Origin: an uncultured Paraprevotella sp.
GTDB lineage: Bacteria; Bacteroidota; Bacteroidia; Bacteroidales; Bacteroidaceae
Direction of reading: 5' to 3'
NCBI GenBank assembly: GCA_910586505.1
Contig: CAJUGV010000006.1
Location: 102,712 to 166,711 of the forward strand
Length of the DNA: 64,000 nucleotides
The notes below the pieces were generated by a model. That model was not told the origin of the DNA and did not search any database. It saw nothing but the letters and a program-made list of their open reading frames with translations. The translations under genes were made by a program, and so were the position numbers. Below are positions 7,321-17,393 of this stretch, one piece after another (position 1 is the first letter of the stretch; each line of letters begins with the position of its first letter).

Positions 7321-10300
7321 TTACTTATGAGTCTCCACCCACTTGCGGGCATTGACGAAAGCTTCCATCCAAGGAGTGATTTCATCAGCACGGCGGTCGG
7401 CCGGATACCAGGCGTTCTGCCACGGGAAGATGGCGCGCTCAAGATGAGGCATCATGGCCAGATGACGGCCATCTGCACTGCATATACCGGCCACACTGTA
7501 GTCCGAGCCATTCGGATTGCCGGGATACTCATCATAGCTGTACTTGGCTATTACGTTATATTTATCCTCAGGATAAGGCAAAGAGAACTTGCCCTCTCCG
7601 TGGGCCACCCAAATACCCAATTTGTTACCGCTGAGCGAACCGAACATCACACTGCGGTTCATCGGAATGGTCAATCCCACAAACTCCGACTCAAACTTAT
7701 GAGAGTCATTATGGAGCATGTGCGCCTTCTTCGTAAACTCCGGATTGATCAGATTCAACTCCACCATCAACTGGCAACCGTTACAGATTCCCAGCGATAA
7801 GGTATCTTTGCGGGCATAGAAGTTGTCAAGTGCAGCCTTTGCTTTCGGATTATACAGGAAAGCGCCGGCCCATCCTTTGGCAGAACCCAGCACATCGGAA
7901 TTGGAGAATCCTCCGCAGAACACAATCATATGGATGTCTTCCAACGTCTCACGACCACTGATCAGGTCGGTCATCATCACGTCTTTCACATCAAATCCGG
8001 CCAGATAGAGAGAATAGGCCATCTCACGCTCGCCGTTCGTACCTTTCTCACGGATGATGGCCGCCTTGATGCCCGACGGTGTACGACGGTCGGGATTCAG
8101 TCCGTACTGCGCCAGCATTCCGGTGAAATCCTTGTTGAATACCATTTCGAGCGGCTGCATCTTGTAGTTCTCAAAACGGGCTTTCGCACGTCCGTTCATG
8201 CTCTGCTTACGATCAAGCAAGTAAGATGTGCTGTACCATACATCGCGCAGATAATCGATACCGAACTGGTATTCCGCACCGTCCTTTGTCACCTGAATCA
8301 GGCGCTCGTCGGTAGGTTGTCCCAATTTCAGATAACCGACACCCGCCTCGTCCATGATTTTCTTGAACTCGGCTTTGTCCTTATCTGCAATCTGCACCAC
8401 TACTCCCGGATTCTCGGCCAAAAGAATCTTCACGATATCATTGCGGCCAAAGTGATCGAGAGAGACCTCCATACCGCCATCGGTATTGGCAAAGCACATT
8501 TCAAGCAATGTGGTAATCAGCCCACCGGCCGAAATGTCATGTCCGGCCATAACCAGTCCCTTGTTCACCAAAGTCTGCACGGCATTGAAAGCATCACGGA
8601 AATATTCCGGATTCTTACAGGTAGGCACGTCGGATCCTATCTTATTCAATGACTGCGCAAAAGCAGAACCTCCCAAACGCAAATCGTCGAAACTGAAATC
8701 CACATGATAGAACGTGCTCTTAGCCTCATTGACCATCACGGGCGACACGACTTTCTTCACATCCGATACTTCACCGCCTGCACTTACGATAACCGTACCC
8801 GGAGATATTATTTTCTCGCCACCGGGGTATTGCTGACTCATGGAAAGTGAATCCTTGCCGGTCGGGACATTGATTTCCAAGGCACAACAGAAGTCGGACA
8901 AAGCCTGCACACCACTGTACAAACGCGCATCCTCACCCTCCTGAGAGCGGCACGGCCACATCCAGTTGGCCGACAGAGAAACACTGTCAAGGCCTTCAGC
9001 CAACGGCGCCCATACGATATTGGTCAACGATTCCGCCACAGAGAGTACGGAACCGGCGGCAGGATCAGCCAGACCGGCCTGCGGAGCATGCCCTATAGCC
9101 GTTGCTATACCTGCTTTTCCACGATAGTCCAGCGCCACCACTCCGCAGTCGCTCAACGGCAACTGTATCTCGCCCTGGCACTGCTGACGGGCCACCTTAC
9201 CTGTCACGGAACGGTCTACCTTGTTCGTCAACCAATCCTTGCAGGCTACCGCTTCCAGACGCAGCACACGAGCCACATATTCATTCAGTTTAGCCTCATC
9301 ATAGGTTACATCCTCGTATTTCCGCTCCACGGTATTGTCGCGCATGTACGTTTTGGGACTGTGACCGAACATCTGAGCCACATCCAAATCAAACGGACGC
9401 ACGCCGTCGGCCTGCCGGAAAGCAAAATGCGCATCTCCTGTCGTTTCTCCCACCACATACATCGGCGCACGCTCGCGCTCGGCAATCTTACGCACATGTT
9501 CTATATGCTCTTCCTGAATCAGCAAGCCCATACGTTCCTGCGATTCATTAGCGATTATCTCCTTTGAAGACAACGTCCGGTCGCCGATAGGCAACTTGGC
9601 CATATCAATCACTCCACCGCATTCCTCTACCAGTTCGGACAGACAGTTCACATGTCCGGCCGAACCGTGGTCATGAATGGAAACCACCGGGTTCACATCC
9701 TCCTCGCAAAGCGCACGCACAAGGTTATTGGCACGCTTCTGCATTTCCGGATTGGCACGCTGCACGGCATTCAGTTCTATTCCGGAAGAATAGCGTCCGG
9801 TATCTACCGACGATACAGAACCGCCCCCCAGTCCGATACGATAGTTATCGCCTCCGACAACCACTACTTTATTTCCTTTTTGAGGAACGCCCTTCAGACA
9901 GTCGCGCTTGGTTCCGTATCCTACACCGCCAGCCAGCATGATCACCTTGTCATAACCGTAACGCTCGCCGTTCTCCTGATGCTCAAATGTCAGTACGGAA
10001 CCGGTAATCAAAGGCTGACCGAACTTATTACCGAAATCGGAAGCTCCGTTGGACGCCTTTATCAGTATCTGCTCCGGAGTCTGATAAAGCCACTGGCGCA
10101 CAGGCAGAATATCCTCCCAATCACGCCCTTCGTCCGTTCTCGGATACGAGGTCATGTAAACAGCCGTTCCGGCAATCGGCCATGAACCTACTCCACCACC
10201 CATACGGTCGCGAATTTCTCCGCCCGTACCGGTAGAAGCACCGTTGAAAGGCTCCACCGTAGTGGGGAAGTTATGGGTCTCGGCCTTAATGGAAATCACA

Positions 10301-11022
10301 GACTCGATATCCTTAATGACAAAATAATCGGAAGTGGAATGATCCTTCGGTGCAAACTGCTCCACTACCGGTCCCTGTGCAAAAGCCACATTATCCTTAT
10401 ACGCAGATATTATCTTATGCGGATTCTCCTGTGTGGTCTTCTTAATCATCTGGAACAAAGAAGACTCCATCTCCTGCCCGTCGATGATAAACGTTCCCCC
10501 GAATATCTTATGACGGCAATGCTCCGAATTGATCTGCGCAAAACCAAACACTTCAGAATCCGTAAGTTTACGTCCCAGTTGTCCTTCCACATTGTGCAGA
10601 TATTCTATCTCTTCGGGCGAAAGTGCCAGTCCTTCCTGCTCGTTATATTCCTCCAGGTTCTCTACATAAACAATGGATGCCGGCTGGATATCAACCGTAA
10701 ATATATTCTGATTCAACCCTTTGTACATGCGTTGCAGCATCGGGTCGTAAGCGGCGTTTTCGTCCTTTACGGGGAAATACTCTTCTATACGAGAAATACC
10801 GCTGAGACTCATATTCTGAGTAATCTCAACGGCATTCGTACTCCAGGGAGTAATCATTTCACGACGCGGACCGACAAAACAGCCTTTCAGCTCTTCTTCC
10901 TCTTCCAGCACTGCATCACCGTAAAGCCAACACAATTTCTCTGTTTCCTCCACACTTAACCGGTGGTCCGCCTGCGTAGCAATAACGTTCCCTCCGGGAG
11001 TTCTAAAGAATGATATAAACAT
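7321..11022 (-). CDS. purL: Phosphoribosylformylglycinamidine synthase
   Basis: This 1233-residue single-chain enzyme is the large PurL form. The sequence shows the N-terminal domain, the FGAM synthase core with SEHCRHKIF (about residue 167) and GTGGEIRDRMGGG, a second AIR-synthase-like half with SAGGLITTLLEM, and a C-terminal glutamine amidotransferase with the nucleophile in LGICNGCQLMVEL and HLERAIFPWQ at the end. It turns FGAR plus glutamine into FGAM using ATP, the fourth step of purine synthesis. It stands alone, with a -7 box 41 bp upstream of its ATG. No frameshift or missing motif was seen. Confidence 0.98.
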   Translation of the reverse strand: MFISFFRTPGGNVIATQADHRLSVEETEKLCWLYGDAVLEEEEELKGCFVGPRREMITPWSTNAVEITQNMSLSGISRIEEYFPVKDENAAYDPMLQRMYKGLNQNIFTVDIQPASIVYVENLEEYNEQEGLALSPEEIEYLHNVEGQLGRKLTDSEVFGFAQINSEHCRHKIFGGTFIIDGQEMESSLFQMIKKTTQENPHKIISAYKDNVAFAQGPVVEQFAPKDHSTSDYFVIKDIESVISIKAETHNFPTTVEPFNGASTGTGGEIRDRMGGGVGSWPIAGTAVYMTSYPRTDEGRDWEDILPVRQWLYQTPEQILIKASNGASDFGNKFGQPLITGSVLTFEHQENGERYGYDKVIMLAGGVGYGTKRDCLKGVPQKGNKVVVVGGDNYRIGLGGGSVSSVDTGRYSSGIELNAVQRANPEMQKRANNLVRALCEEDVNPVVSIHDHGSAGHVNCLSELVEECGGVIDMAKLPIGDRTLSSKEIIANESQERMGLLIQEEHIEHVRKIAERERAPMYVVGETTGDAHFAFRQADGVRPFDLDVAQMFGHSPKTYMRDNTVERKYEDVTYDEAKLNEYVARVLRLEAVACKDWLTNKVDRSVTGKVARQQCQGEIQLPLSDCGVVALDYRGKAGIATAIGHAPQAGLADPAAGSVLSVAESLTNIVWAPLAEGLDSVSLSANWMWPCRSQEGEDARLYSGVQALSDFCCALEINVPTGKDSLSMSQQYPGGEKIISPGTVIVSAGGEVSDVKKVVSPVMVNEAKSTFYHVDFSFDDLRLGGSAFAQSLNKIGSDVPTCKNPEYFRDAFNAVQTLVNKGLVMAGHDISAGGLITTLLEMCFANTDGGMEVSLDHFGRNDIVKILLAENPGVVVQIADKDKAEFKKIMDEAGVGYLKLGQPTDERLIQVTKDGAEYQFGIDYLRDVWYSTSYLLDRKQSMNGRAKARFENYKMQPLEMVFNKDFTGMLAQYGLNPDRRTPSGIKAAIIREKGTNGEREMAYSLYLAGFDVKDVMMTDLISGRETLEDIHMIVFCGGFSNSDVLGSAKGWAGAFLYNPKAKAALDNFYARKDTLSLGICNGCQLMVELNLINPEFTKKAHMLHNDSHKFESEFVGLTIPMNRSVMFGSLSGNKLGIWVAHGEGKFSLPYPEDKYNVIAKYSYDEYPGNPNGSDYSVAGICSADGRHLAMMPHLERAIFPWQNAWYPADRRADEITPWMEAFVNARKWVETHK

Positions 11023-11062
11023 ACACTATTACTTATAATAGATTAGATAAATACTTTGCTTG

Positions 11063-11070
11063 CAAAGGTA
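11063..11070 (-). promoter_or_regulatory. Promoter -7 box for purL
   Basis: The minus strand reads TACCTTTG, an exact TAnnTTTG box, 41 bp before the purL ATG. No good TTTG -33 box was found at standard spacing. Confidence 0.55.
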
Positions 11071-11208
11071 AGCAAAAAAGCCCGATTGCGCCTCCTGACG
11101 ACCAAGAAAAGTAATGCATATTTTAAAGAAAAAAGCGTTCATGTACGTATATATTTAGTAATTAACAAAAAAGATATGGAAAAGTTCTTTAATTATATTT
11201 AAAGTGCT

Positions 11209-11216
11209 TACCTTTG
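11209..11216 (+). promoter_or_regulatory. Promoter -7 box for the 11300 lipoprotein gene
   Basis: TACCTTTG (exact TAnnTTTG) lies 84 bp upstream of the ATG at 11300, giving a leader of roughly 75 nt. The same octamer serves purL in the opposite direction 140 bp away. Confidence 0.55.
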
Positions 11217-11299
11217 CGGCAAATAAATCTCAATCAGGTATTTTATCACTTACCGAAACAAATATCTAATCTGAAAATTAAATACAAAACTTCATTATT

Positions 11300-13099
11300 A
11301 TGAGTAAACGAAGACTTATCAAGGCGACATTCCTGACTGCCGCCCTATCTCCGTTCTTCCTCACATCATGCGTAGACGACAGCTACGATCTGAGCAAGGA
11401 CATCGACATGAACATCACAATCGGCGGCGACCTGAGCATTCCGGGCAGCAGTACGGAAGAATTTACGCTAAAGGACATCATGGATCTGGAAGACAATTCT
11501 GTTATCTTGACCGACGAGCAAGGAAACTATGCCCTGAGCAAGATCATTGATGCCGACCCGACCCTGGTTACAATAGACCCGGTGAACATCAACGCCCCGA
11601 GGGTCAATCCTACCAAAACCATACTGACGTTCGACGCGCCTTTCGGTATCAATCAGGAAGTGCAGGCCCAGGTACAAGACGTACGTATGGATTTCGAATT
11701 CCAAAAAGACAATGTGACAACGGATATCATAAGTCTTACGTCTGCCGATGTGGATTTCTCGGCTGCCCTCACCTTGGGATTTGAGGACCGCGGTCAAAGC
11801 GTAGAACAAATCACCTTCAAGAAAGGATTTACAGTAAGACTGGAAGTAGACGGTCAGAATACCGCAGAAAGATGCATTACATTTGACCTTGAAGACACTG
11901 AAAATTATAGAATAAAAGACGGGGAGCCGCAAACTATCGAATTTTTAAAAGACATTACGGTCATGAAGGGAAATACATTGGAAATCCCTGTACATTTCAC
12001 AAGAATCAACCGCTTCCCCGAAGGCCAAGGACTTTACGAAAGCGGCAAGTTCCGCTTCAAGACCAACATCATAGCCAACGGTACTGCCGTTACTCCCGGA
12101 CTTCCGGAAGGCAACATCACCGTGAACCTTGAAAACAGTGCCCGCATTCCGGAAATCTCGCTGGAAAGTGTGACCGGAACAGTCGACCCCGAAATAAACA
12201 TCAGCATCGATCCGATTGAAGTGGAGGGAATTCCCGACTTCCTGAAAGACAACGTAAACCTGGATCTCACCAATCCGTACATCAAGTTGAAGATAAACAA
12301 TGAAAGCCCGCTTACCGTCAATGTAAACGCACACATGAGATGGATACGGAACAGAGTGACAGCCAATGGATTCCCCATAGGAACAAGTCGTAATGAGAAC
12401 ACTCCCGGCAAAACGATCCTCCTTGAAGGAAACAAAATCTCCGAGTATTACCTTTCACGCCGGCGCCTGGAAGGCATCGACACAAAATACAATATCATTG
12501 TAGGGGAAGACCTTTATGAAATGATGCGAATAGTGCCGGACCAGATAGAACTGACCAACATTGAAGCACAGGCCGTACAAGAAGACATCACGGTAGACCT
12601 GCACAAAGACGGTGCAACGTATGATGTGAATACTACTTACGAGCTGTATGCCCCTCTCCAATTCGGTGATGAGCTGAGCATCGTGTACACGGACACCATC
12701 AATGATTGGGGCGGCGACCTCGAAGATGTAGTCATCAGGAAAGCAATCGTGGAAATGGACGTATTAAACGGAATCCCCCTCAATTTCACCATTGACGCCA
12801 AAGCTATCGACGTGAACGGGAACGAATATTCCAACGTACTTGTCAATCCAGTGAGCAACCACATCAAGCCCGGTCTGAAATTGGCAGAAGGTGCTGACGA
12901 AGGAGTTACCGAAAGCAAAATCCAATTGGAAATCATCTGTGAGAACGGTGAAATGAAAGACCTTGACGGACTGATTGTAACATTCACCGGCAACAGAGAG
13001 GGTGTGAGCAACAACGTGACATTGAACGAATCCATGACGCTGAAGATCACCAACATGCGGGTCCGCATCAAAGGCGGTGTAACCGTAGACATGAATTAA
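11300..13099 (+). CDS. Uncharacterised lipoprotein
   Basis: The 599-residue protein has a lipoprotein signal with lipobox LTSC (Cys24) followed by an acidic stretch (VDDSYDLSKDIDMN). The rest is beta-rich and made of repeated strand-like blocks, with no catalytic motif and no family I can name. Words such as VTGTVDPEINISIDP and INNESPLTVNVNAHMRW suggest immunoglobulin-like layers. It is followed after 28 bp by a DUF5723 protein, so the pair is probably an operon in which a lipoprotein works with an outer-membrane barrel. The acidic residues after Cys24 could favour surface export, but the match to a lipoprotein export signal is weak. No function is proposed. Confidence 0.8.
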   Translation: MSKRRLIKATFLTAALSPFFLTSCVDDSYDLSKDIDMNITIGGDLSIPGSSTEEFTLKDIMDLEDNSVILTDEQGNYALSKIIDADPTLVTIDPVNINAPRVNPTKTILTFDAPFGINQEVQAQVQDVRMDFEFQKDNVTTDIISLTSADVDFSAALTLGFEDRGQSVEQITFKKGFTVRLEVDGQNTAERCITFDLEDTENYRIKDGEPQTIEFLKDITVMKGNTLEIPVHFTRINRFPEGQGLYESGKFRFKTNIIANGTAVTPGLPEGNITVNLENSARIPEISLESVTGTVDPEINISIDPIEVEGIPDFLKDNVNLDLTNPYIKLKINNESPLTVNVNAHMRWIRNRVTANGFPIGTSRNENTPGKTILLEGNKISEYYLSRRRLEGIDTKYNIIVGEDLYEMMRIVPDQIELTNIEAQAVQEDITVDLHKDGATYDVNTTYELYAPLQFGDELSIVYTDTINDWGGDLEDVVIRKAIVEMDVLNGIPLNFTIDAKAIDVNGNEYSNVLVNPVSNHIKPGLKLAEGADEGVTESKIQLEIICENGEMKDLDGLIVTFTGNREGVSNNVTLNESMTLKITNMRVRIKGGVTVDMN

Positions 13100-13127
13100 T
13101 ATCTCATCTTTATCAACGGAACAAATT

Positions 13128-14573
13128 ATGAAAATAAGAAATAAAATTGCAGCAGCCCTGCTTCTTACGGCTTCATTGACCGCCACATCAACCTGGGCGC
13201 AGAACAGTTTGCGTTCTGCCTACTTTCTCGAAGGATATACTTACAGACACCAACTGAACCCGGCATTTGCCAGCGAGCGCAACTACGTAGGAATGCCCGT
13301 GCTCGGCAATTTCAACCTCGGCCTGCAATCCACAGTCGGTGTATCAAACTTCCTTTATAAACTACCCGACGGCAAACTTACCACTTTCCTTAACGAGAGC
13401 GTGAACGCCGGCGAATTCTTAGGAGACCTGAAAGACCACAACCGCCTCAACTTCGATCTGGACATGAACATCATCTCGTTCGGTTTCCATGCGTGGGGAG
13501 GTTTCAATACGTTTGACATCGGTATTAAGAGCGGCATCCGTGCAAACCTACCCAAGGACTTATTCGAATTTGCCAAAGTGGGATCACAGAACGGAAACTC
13601 CGAATATAACCTGAAAGACATGGGCTTCTATACCAACAACTATGCGGAAATAGCCCTCGGTCATTCACACAGAATTAACGAGAAAATAACGGTGGGTGCA
13701 AAAATGAAATTCCTTTTAGGATTGTATAACGCCGACTTCCACGTCAATGACATGCGGCTTGTCCTCTCCGATGAGAAATGGTCGGTGTCCGGCGACGGCG
13801 AGTTCTCTACGGCCGGCCTGGTAGACATCCCCACCAAGATCAAGGACAAAAAAGTGACGGACGATTTCGGCAACATCAGCTATGAACAGGAAGAGGAACT
13901 TGACTTCGACAACATAGAAGTGGGCGACCCCATCGGCGGTTTCGGCATGGCATTCGACTTTGGAGCGACTTACAAAGTACGCGATGATCTGGAACTCTCG
14001 CTGGCATTATTAGACTTGGGATGGATCAGCTACAAGAACGCCGTCAAGGGTGGTATGGCGATGGAGCCGTGGGAATTCAACGGATTTCACAACATTCCTT
14101 TCGATTCGGACAACGCCCAGCCCGGCCAGTCCATCGAAGATCAGATCGACAACCTGACAGACGATTTGGAAGACTTGTTTAAAATGAAAGTGGCAGGCGA
14201 GGACAAGCATACCAAAGCGCTGGGTGCCACACTTAATATCGGTGCGCTCTATACATTCCCTTACTACAACAAGCTCAAGTTCGGCTTTTTGGAATCCACC
14301 CGCATAAACGGACGTTATTCATGGTCCGAAGGACGCTTCTCGGCCAACGTATCCCCCGTAAAATGCTTTGACGCTTCCATCAGTTATGCTATTTCGTCAT
14401 TCGGTTCGTCGTTCGGCTGGATGCTCAATTTCCACACGAGAGGCTTCAACCTTTTCCTGGGAACCAACCACCAGTTCTTCAAGGTGACCCCTCAGTTCAT
14501 CCCCGTGAACAACGCCAATATGAACGTAAGTCTCGGTATCAACTTCCCGTTCGGTAAAGCCAAGACTTTGTAA
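13128..14573 (+). CDS. DUF5723 family outer-membrane protein
   Basis: The 481-residue protein begins with a signal peptide (cleavage near TWAQ) and then NSLRSAYFLEGYTYRHQLNPAFAS, the opening typical of DUF5723. The rest alternates polar and aromatic residues like a beta barrel, and the chain ends in a strand with hydrophobic residues (LGINFPFGKAKTL). The family is related by length and opening to FadL/PorV-like outer-membrane barrels but has no assigned role. It is 28 bp downstream of the lipoprotein gene and is closed by a strong terminator, defining a two-gene unit. Confidence 0.82.
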   Translation: MKIRNKIAAALLLTASLTATSTWAQNSLRSAYFLEGYTYRHQLNPAFASERNYVGMPVLGNFNLGLQSTVGVSNFLYKLPDGKLTTFLNESVNAGEFLGDLKDHNRLNFDLDMNIISFGFHAWGGFNTFDIGIKSGIRANLPKDLFEFAKVGSQNGNSEYNLKDMGFYTNNYAEIALGHSHRINEKITVGAKMKFLLGLYNADFHVNDMRLVLSDEKWSVSGDGEFSTAGLVDIPTKIKDKKVTDDFGNISYEQEEELDFDNIEVGDPIGGFGMAFDFGATYKVRDDLELSLALLDLGWISYKNAVKGGMAMEPWEFNGFHNIPFDSDNAQPGQSIEDQIDNLTDDLEDLFKMKVAGEDKHTKALGATLNIGALYTFPYYNKLKFGFLESTRINGRYSWSEGRFSANVSPVKCFDASISYAISSFGSSFGWMLNFHTRGFNLFLGTNHQFFKVTPQFIPVNNANMNVSLGINFPFGKAKTL

Positions 14574-14597
14574 TTCACTGTAAAATCATCCCATATA

Positions 14598-14642
14598 AAG
14601 CCTGTCCGCATCGCATCCCAAGCATACGGACAGGCTTTTTTT
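14598..14642 (+). terminator. Rho-independent terminator after the DUF5723 gene
   Basis: AAGCCTGTCCG (14598-14608) pairs exactly with CGGACAGGCTT (14627-14637), followed directly by a T-run to 14642. Confidence 0.85.
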
Positions 14643-15290
14643 CATATCCTCTTCCCCATCCCGCGGCCGTCCCGACAGAAAACATCCGACTCTCACTTTG
14701 TCAAAATGTAAATGTGGGTAACGTGAGAATCGCTTATTCAGACGCACCGGCCGCCATCCTCAAAAAGAACAAACACACGACAAACGAGGCTATAACAAAA
14801 AGACACGCAACAACCTGAATTTCTGAAAAACCGTCACCACAGAATCCCTCATATCCGCATCATACCGGATCCTCGGCAAGTCATTAAACCTTATATAGGT
14901 GTTTTATGACAAACCGGATTTCCATAAAAAGATGCAGCAACCAGCCCCCAAAATTCCCCCAACGGCCTCACTAAGTACGACCGCCCCTCCGCATTCCTCT
15001 CCCCAAACGCACCGCTTTCTATCTTCATGCGGACAAAAACAAATCGCATTGCGCACCAAAAATTAAAATACTCCTCTCCGTTTTCTGCATATATACATCA
15101 TATCGGTCGTATAAATCCCCAATATGCACATATTTATGCAAGATTCATTATCTATACTGTCCTCATCGTCATTCGCGGATTTGAAAAAAACCAAATCTCT
15201 CTTACTAAATGTCAGCAAAAAGGCATCTGCAGCAACTCATTTCATTCTCCGCACAAGAGGATCCCCGCCCGCGTCTATTCCATTCCGTAT
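14643..15290. other. Gene-free stretch of about 650 bp
   Basis: I find no convincing coding region, RNA gene or repeat here. Short open frames near 15027-15296 lack a ribosome site, coding bias or any recognisable motif. It may be an old deleted gene or a long regulatory leader. Confidence 0.5.
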
Positions 15291-15323
15291 TATTGAATTA
15301 GTGAAGGAAATGTTGTACATTTG
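15291..15323 (+). promoter_or_regulatory. Promoter for mtn-luxS
   Basis: TATTG (15291-15295) and the exact -7 box TACATTTG (15316-15323) are 20 bp apart. The position rules out a translation start at 15321 and supports the ATG at 15348. Confidence 0.7.
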
Positions 15324-15347
15324 CATTTCATTAAAGCATTACAACAA

Positions 15348-16046
15348 ATGAAAATAGGAATAATAGCGGCCATGAGTTCCGAACGTGAACAACTGGCCGG
15401 TCTGATAGAAGGACTGCACACCGAGCGACTGGGACTGTTCGAATATACTTCCGGCCGGCTGGGAAGCAACACCCTATATATCATGGAATGCGGCATCGGC
15501 AAAGTAAATGCCGCCGTGGGAGCTACGGAACTGATTGGCAGAATTCAACCGGACGTCGTGGTGAGCACGGGAGTAGCCGGCGGCATCGATGCAAAAGCCG
15601 GCGTAATGGAGGTAGTGGCAGCCTCGGAAGTGGTCTACCATGACGTATGGTGTGGCATGGGTAATGCCTACGGACAGATACAGGGACTGCCCGCGCGCTT
15701 CGCCTGCAACGGAGAACTGCTGCAAACCGCCACCAGCCTGCCCTCAGACGTACCCGTCCACGCCGGACTGATCTGCACCGGCGACAAATTCATTACCGAC
15801 CGTGAGGAACTGGACCGCATCAAGAGCGCATTTCCCGACGGCCTGGCCGTAGACATGGAGTCGGGAGCGATAGCCCAGGTGTGCCACCTATTCGGCATCC
15901 CCTTTATCAGTTTCCGCATCATCAGCGACACTCCGGGAGCAGACGCTCATTGGCAACAGTATGAAAACTTCTGGGAGACTATGGCCGACCGCTCATTCGG
16001 AGTGGTACGTACTTTCCTGGAAAGCCTACCCGCCTCTTTACAATAA
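15348..16046 (+). CDS. mtn: 5'-methylthioadenosine/S-adenosylhomocysteine nucleosidase
   Basis: The 232-residue enzyme starts MKIGIIAAMSSEREQL, as in the Pfs/MtnN family, with the catalytic glutamate in that opening segment. Further motifs are GVAGGID, GDKFI, AVDMESGAIAQVC and RIISDTPGAD, the last holding the catalytic aspartate. It cleaves S-adenosylhomocysteine to adenine and S-ribosylhomocysteine, and also 5'-methylthioadenosine. The next gene, luxS, uses the S-ribosylhomocysteine, so the pair forms the two-step activated methyl cycle branch that gives homocysteine and the AI-2 precursor. A start at 15321 is rejected because it lies inside the -7 box. Confidence 0.96.
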   Translation: MKIGIIAAMSSEREQLAGLIEGLHTERLGLFEYTSGRLGSNTLYIMECGIGKVNAAVGATELIGRIQPDVVVSTGVAGGIDAKAGVMEVVAASEVVYHDVWCGMGNAYGQIQGLPARFACNGELLQTATSLPSDVPVHAGLICTGDKFITDREELDRIKSAFPDGLAVDMESGAIAQVCHLFGIPFISFRIISDTPGADAHWQQYENFWETMADRSFGVVRTFLESLPASLQ

Positions 16047-16065
16047 TCCACAAACAAGATAATCA

Positions 16066-16554
16066 ATGAAAAAAATTCCAAGCTTTACCATCGACCACAT
16101 CCATCTGCTGCGCGGCATTTACGTGTCACGGAAAGACAGTGTGGGCAATGAGACCGTCACCACATTCGACATCCGTATGAAAGAACCCAACCGTGAGCCT
16201 GCGCTCGGACAAGGGGCCCTGCACACCATCGAGCATCTGGCCGCCACCTTCCTGCGCAATCATCCCGTCTGGGCGGACAAGATCGTCTACTGGGGACCGA
16301 TGGGATGCCTCACCGGCAATTATCTGCTGATGAAAGGTGACCTGCAACCGGAAGACATCATCAACCTGATGAAAGAAACCTTTGCCTTCATTGCCGGATA
16401 TGAAGGAGAAATGCCGGGCGCCACTCCGCGCGACTGCGGCAACTATCTGCTGCAGGACTTGCCTATGGCCCGATGGGAAGCCGCCAGATATCTGCACGAA
16501 GTGCTGGAGCAGGCAACAGAAGCGAATCTCCGGTATCCCCGGCAGGCAGACTGA
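16066..16554 (+). CDS. luxS: S-ribosylhomocysteine lyase
   Basis: This 162-residue LuxS shows the metal site HTIEH (His53, His57) with Cys124 as third ligand, Glu56 as catalytic base and Cys81 in GCLTGNY. It splits S-ribosylhomocysteine into homocysteine and DPD, the precursor of AI-2. The gene follows mtn with a 19-bp gap and is closed by a hairpin, so mtn-luxS is a compact operon. All active-site residues are present. Confidence 0.97.
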   Translation: MKKIPSFTIDHIHLLRGIYVSRKDSVGNETVTTFDIRMKEPNREPALGQGALHTIEHLAATFLRNHPVWADKIVYWGPMGCLTGNYLLMKGDLQPEDIINLMKETFAFIAGYEGEMPGATPRDCGNYLLQDLPMARWEAARYLHEVLEQATEANLRYPRQAD

Positions 16555-16582
16555 ACTCTGCAACGAAAAAACGGTATGACAC

Positions 16583-16625
16583 AATTCCGCGTTTGCCATT
16601 TCTCGTCTCCGGCAAACGCGGAATT
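16583..16625. terminator. Hairpin between luxS and the acetyltransferase gene
   Basis: AATTCCGCGTTTGCC (16583-16597) and GGCAAACGCGGAATT (16611-16625) form a perfect 15-bp stem with a 13-nt loop. It lies between convergent genes. There is only a weak U-tract, so it may act on both strands or protect the 3' end. The remaining 246 bp up to the acetyltransferase stop show no gene I can support. Confidence 0.65.
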
Positions 16626-16871
16626 TATAAATCTTTCCGACATATTTCTCCGCATCATACTCATATACCACGGGCATGAACACGGCACCCTCCATCATCC
16701 ACTCAGAAAAAAATATCGGTCCGGGAGCGCCGGGCAGCACCGGCAAAGCCTTCTTCCGCCTTTCGCAGCCTCCCAAAAAACAAAAAGGAATCCATAAATG
16801 AATTCCTCTCTTCCCTACGGATACATAATGGCCCATTCACCTCATGCACGGCCGGCCCGTACTCCCATTTT

Positions 16872-17393
16872 TCATGCCTGCAAATGCAAGGAATAAAGAT
16901 ATGCGGAAATATAATTGCCCGTATCATCACGGAGCCAGTCTTCTAAAACCGACATCCGTCCGAAACCGTTTTTTTCAAACAACCGCTGCGCCGGCACATT
17001 CTCCCGTGAGACCACTGCATAAAGCTGATGCATATACAAATGTATGCGCGCATAGGAAATGACCATCTGTAGCACCTTACTGCCATAACCACATTCCCGA
17101 AATCCGGGAAAAAGCAAGATACCCACCTCCGCACGCAAATGGCGGGGCGAGAAATTCATCAAATCCACACATCCCATTACCTCGCCCCCGACTTCGGCCA
17201 CCAGACGAAGCTGCCCGTCAGCATAAATATCATGACACGTTTCCGAGATATATTTCTTCAAGGCATATCGGGAGTAAGGGACATTAGAACATCCCCATTT
17301 CCAGAGTCCGTCATCATTCTCCACCTCATAAAGCCATTCCAGATCCTCCGGTTCGAGTGCCCGCAAACGTAAGTTTTCTTCTGCAAACATCAT
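16872..17393 (-). CDS. GNAT family N-acetyltransferase
   Basis: The 173-residue protein has the GNAT fold: LRLRALEPEDLEWLYEVEND at the start, a beta-bulge region VGILLFPGFRECGYGSKVLQM that holds the acetyl-CoA loop, and AQRLFEKNGF near the end. It is nearest to the RimJ/RimL/SpeG-like group, but the acceptor cannot be told. Its ATG (17393) overlaps the stop of the glycosyltransferase gene by 4 bp, so the two are translationally coupled, which may hint at modification of a sugar or peptide on the same glycan. Confidence 0.85.
   Translation of the reverse strand: MMFAEENLRLRALEPEDLEWLYEVENDDGLWKWGCSNVPYSRYALKKYISETCHDIYADGQLRLVAEVGGEVMGCVDLMNFSPRHLRAEVGILLFPGFRECGYGSKVLQMVISYARIHLYMHQLYAVVSRENVPAQRLFEKNGFGRMSVLEDWLRDDTGNYISAYLYSLHLQA

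Noticed and set aside
7930..8652. Long plus-strand open frame (240 codons) inside purL
   Set aside because: It follows from the codon bias of purL on the other strand; the protein has no domain pattern.
15027..15296. Open frames of 75-89 codons before mtn
   Set aside because: They overlap the mtn promoter region, lack a ribosome site, and have no coding-like composition.
16126..16836. Minus-strand open frame of 236 codons across luxS
   Set aside because: luxS is certain on the other strand; the part outside it (16626-16836) carries no recognisable motif.
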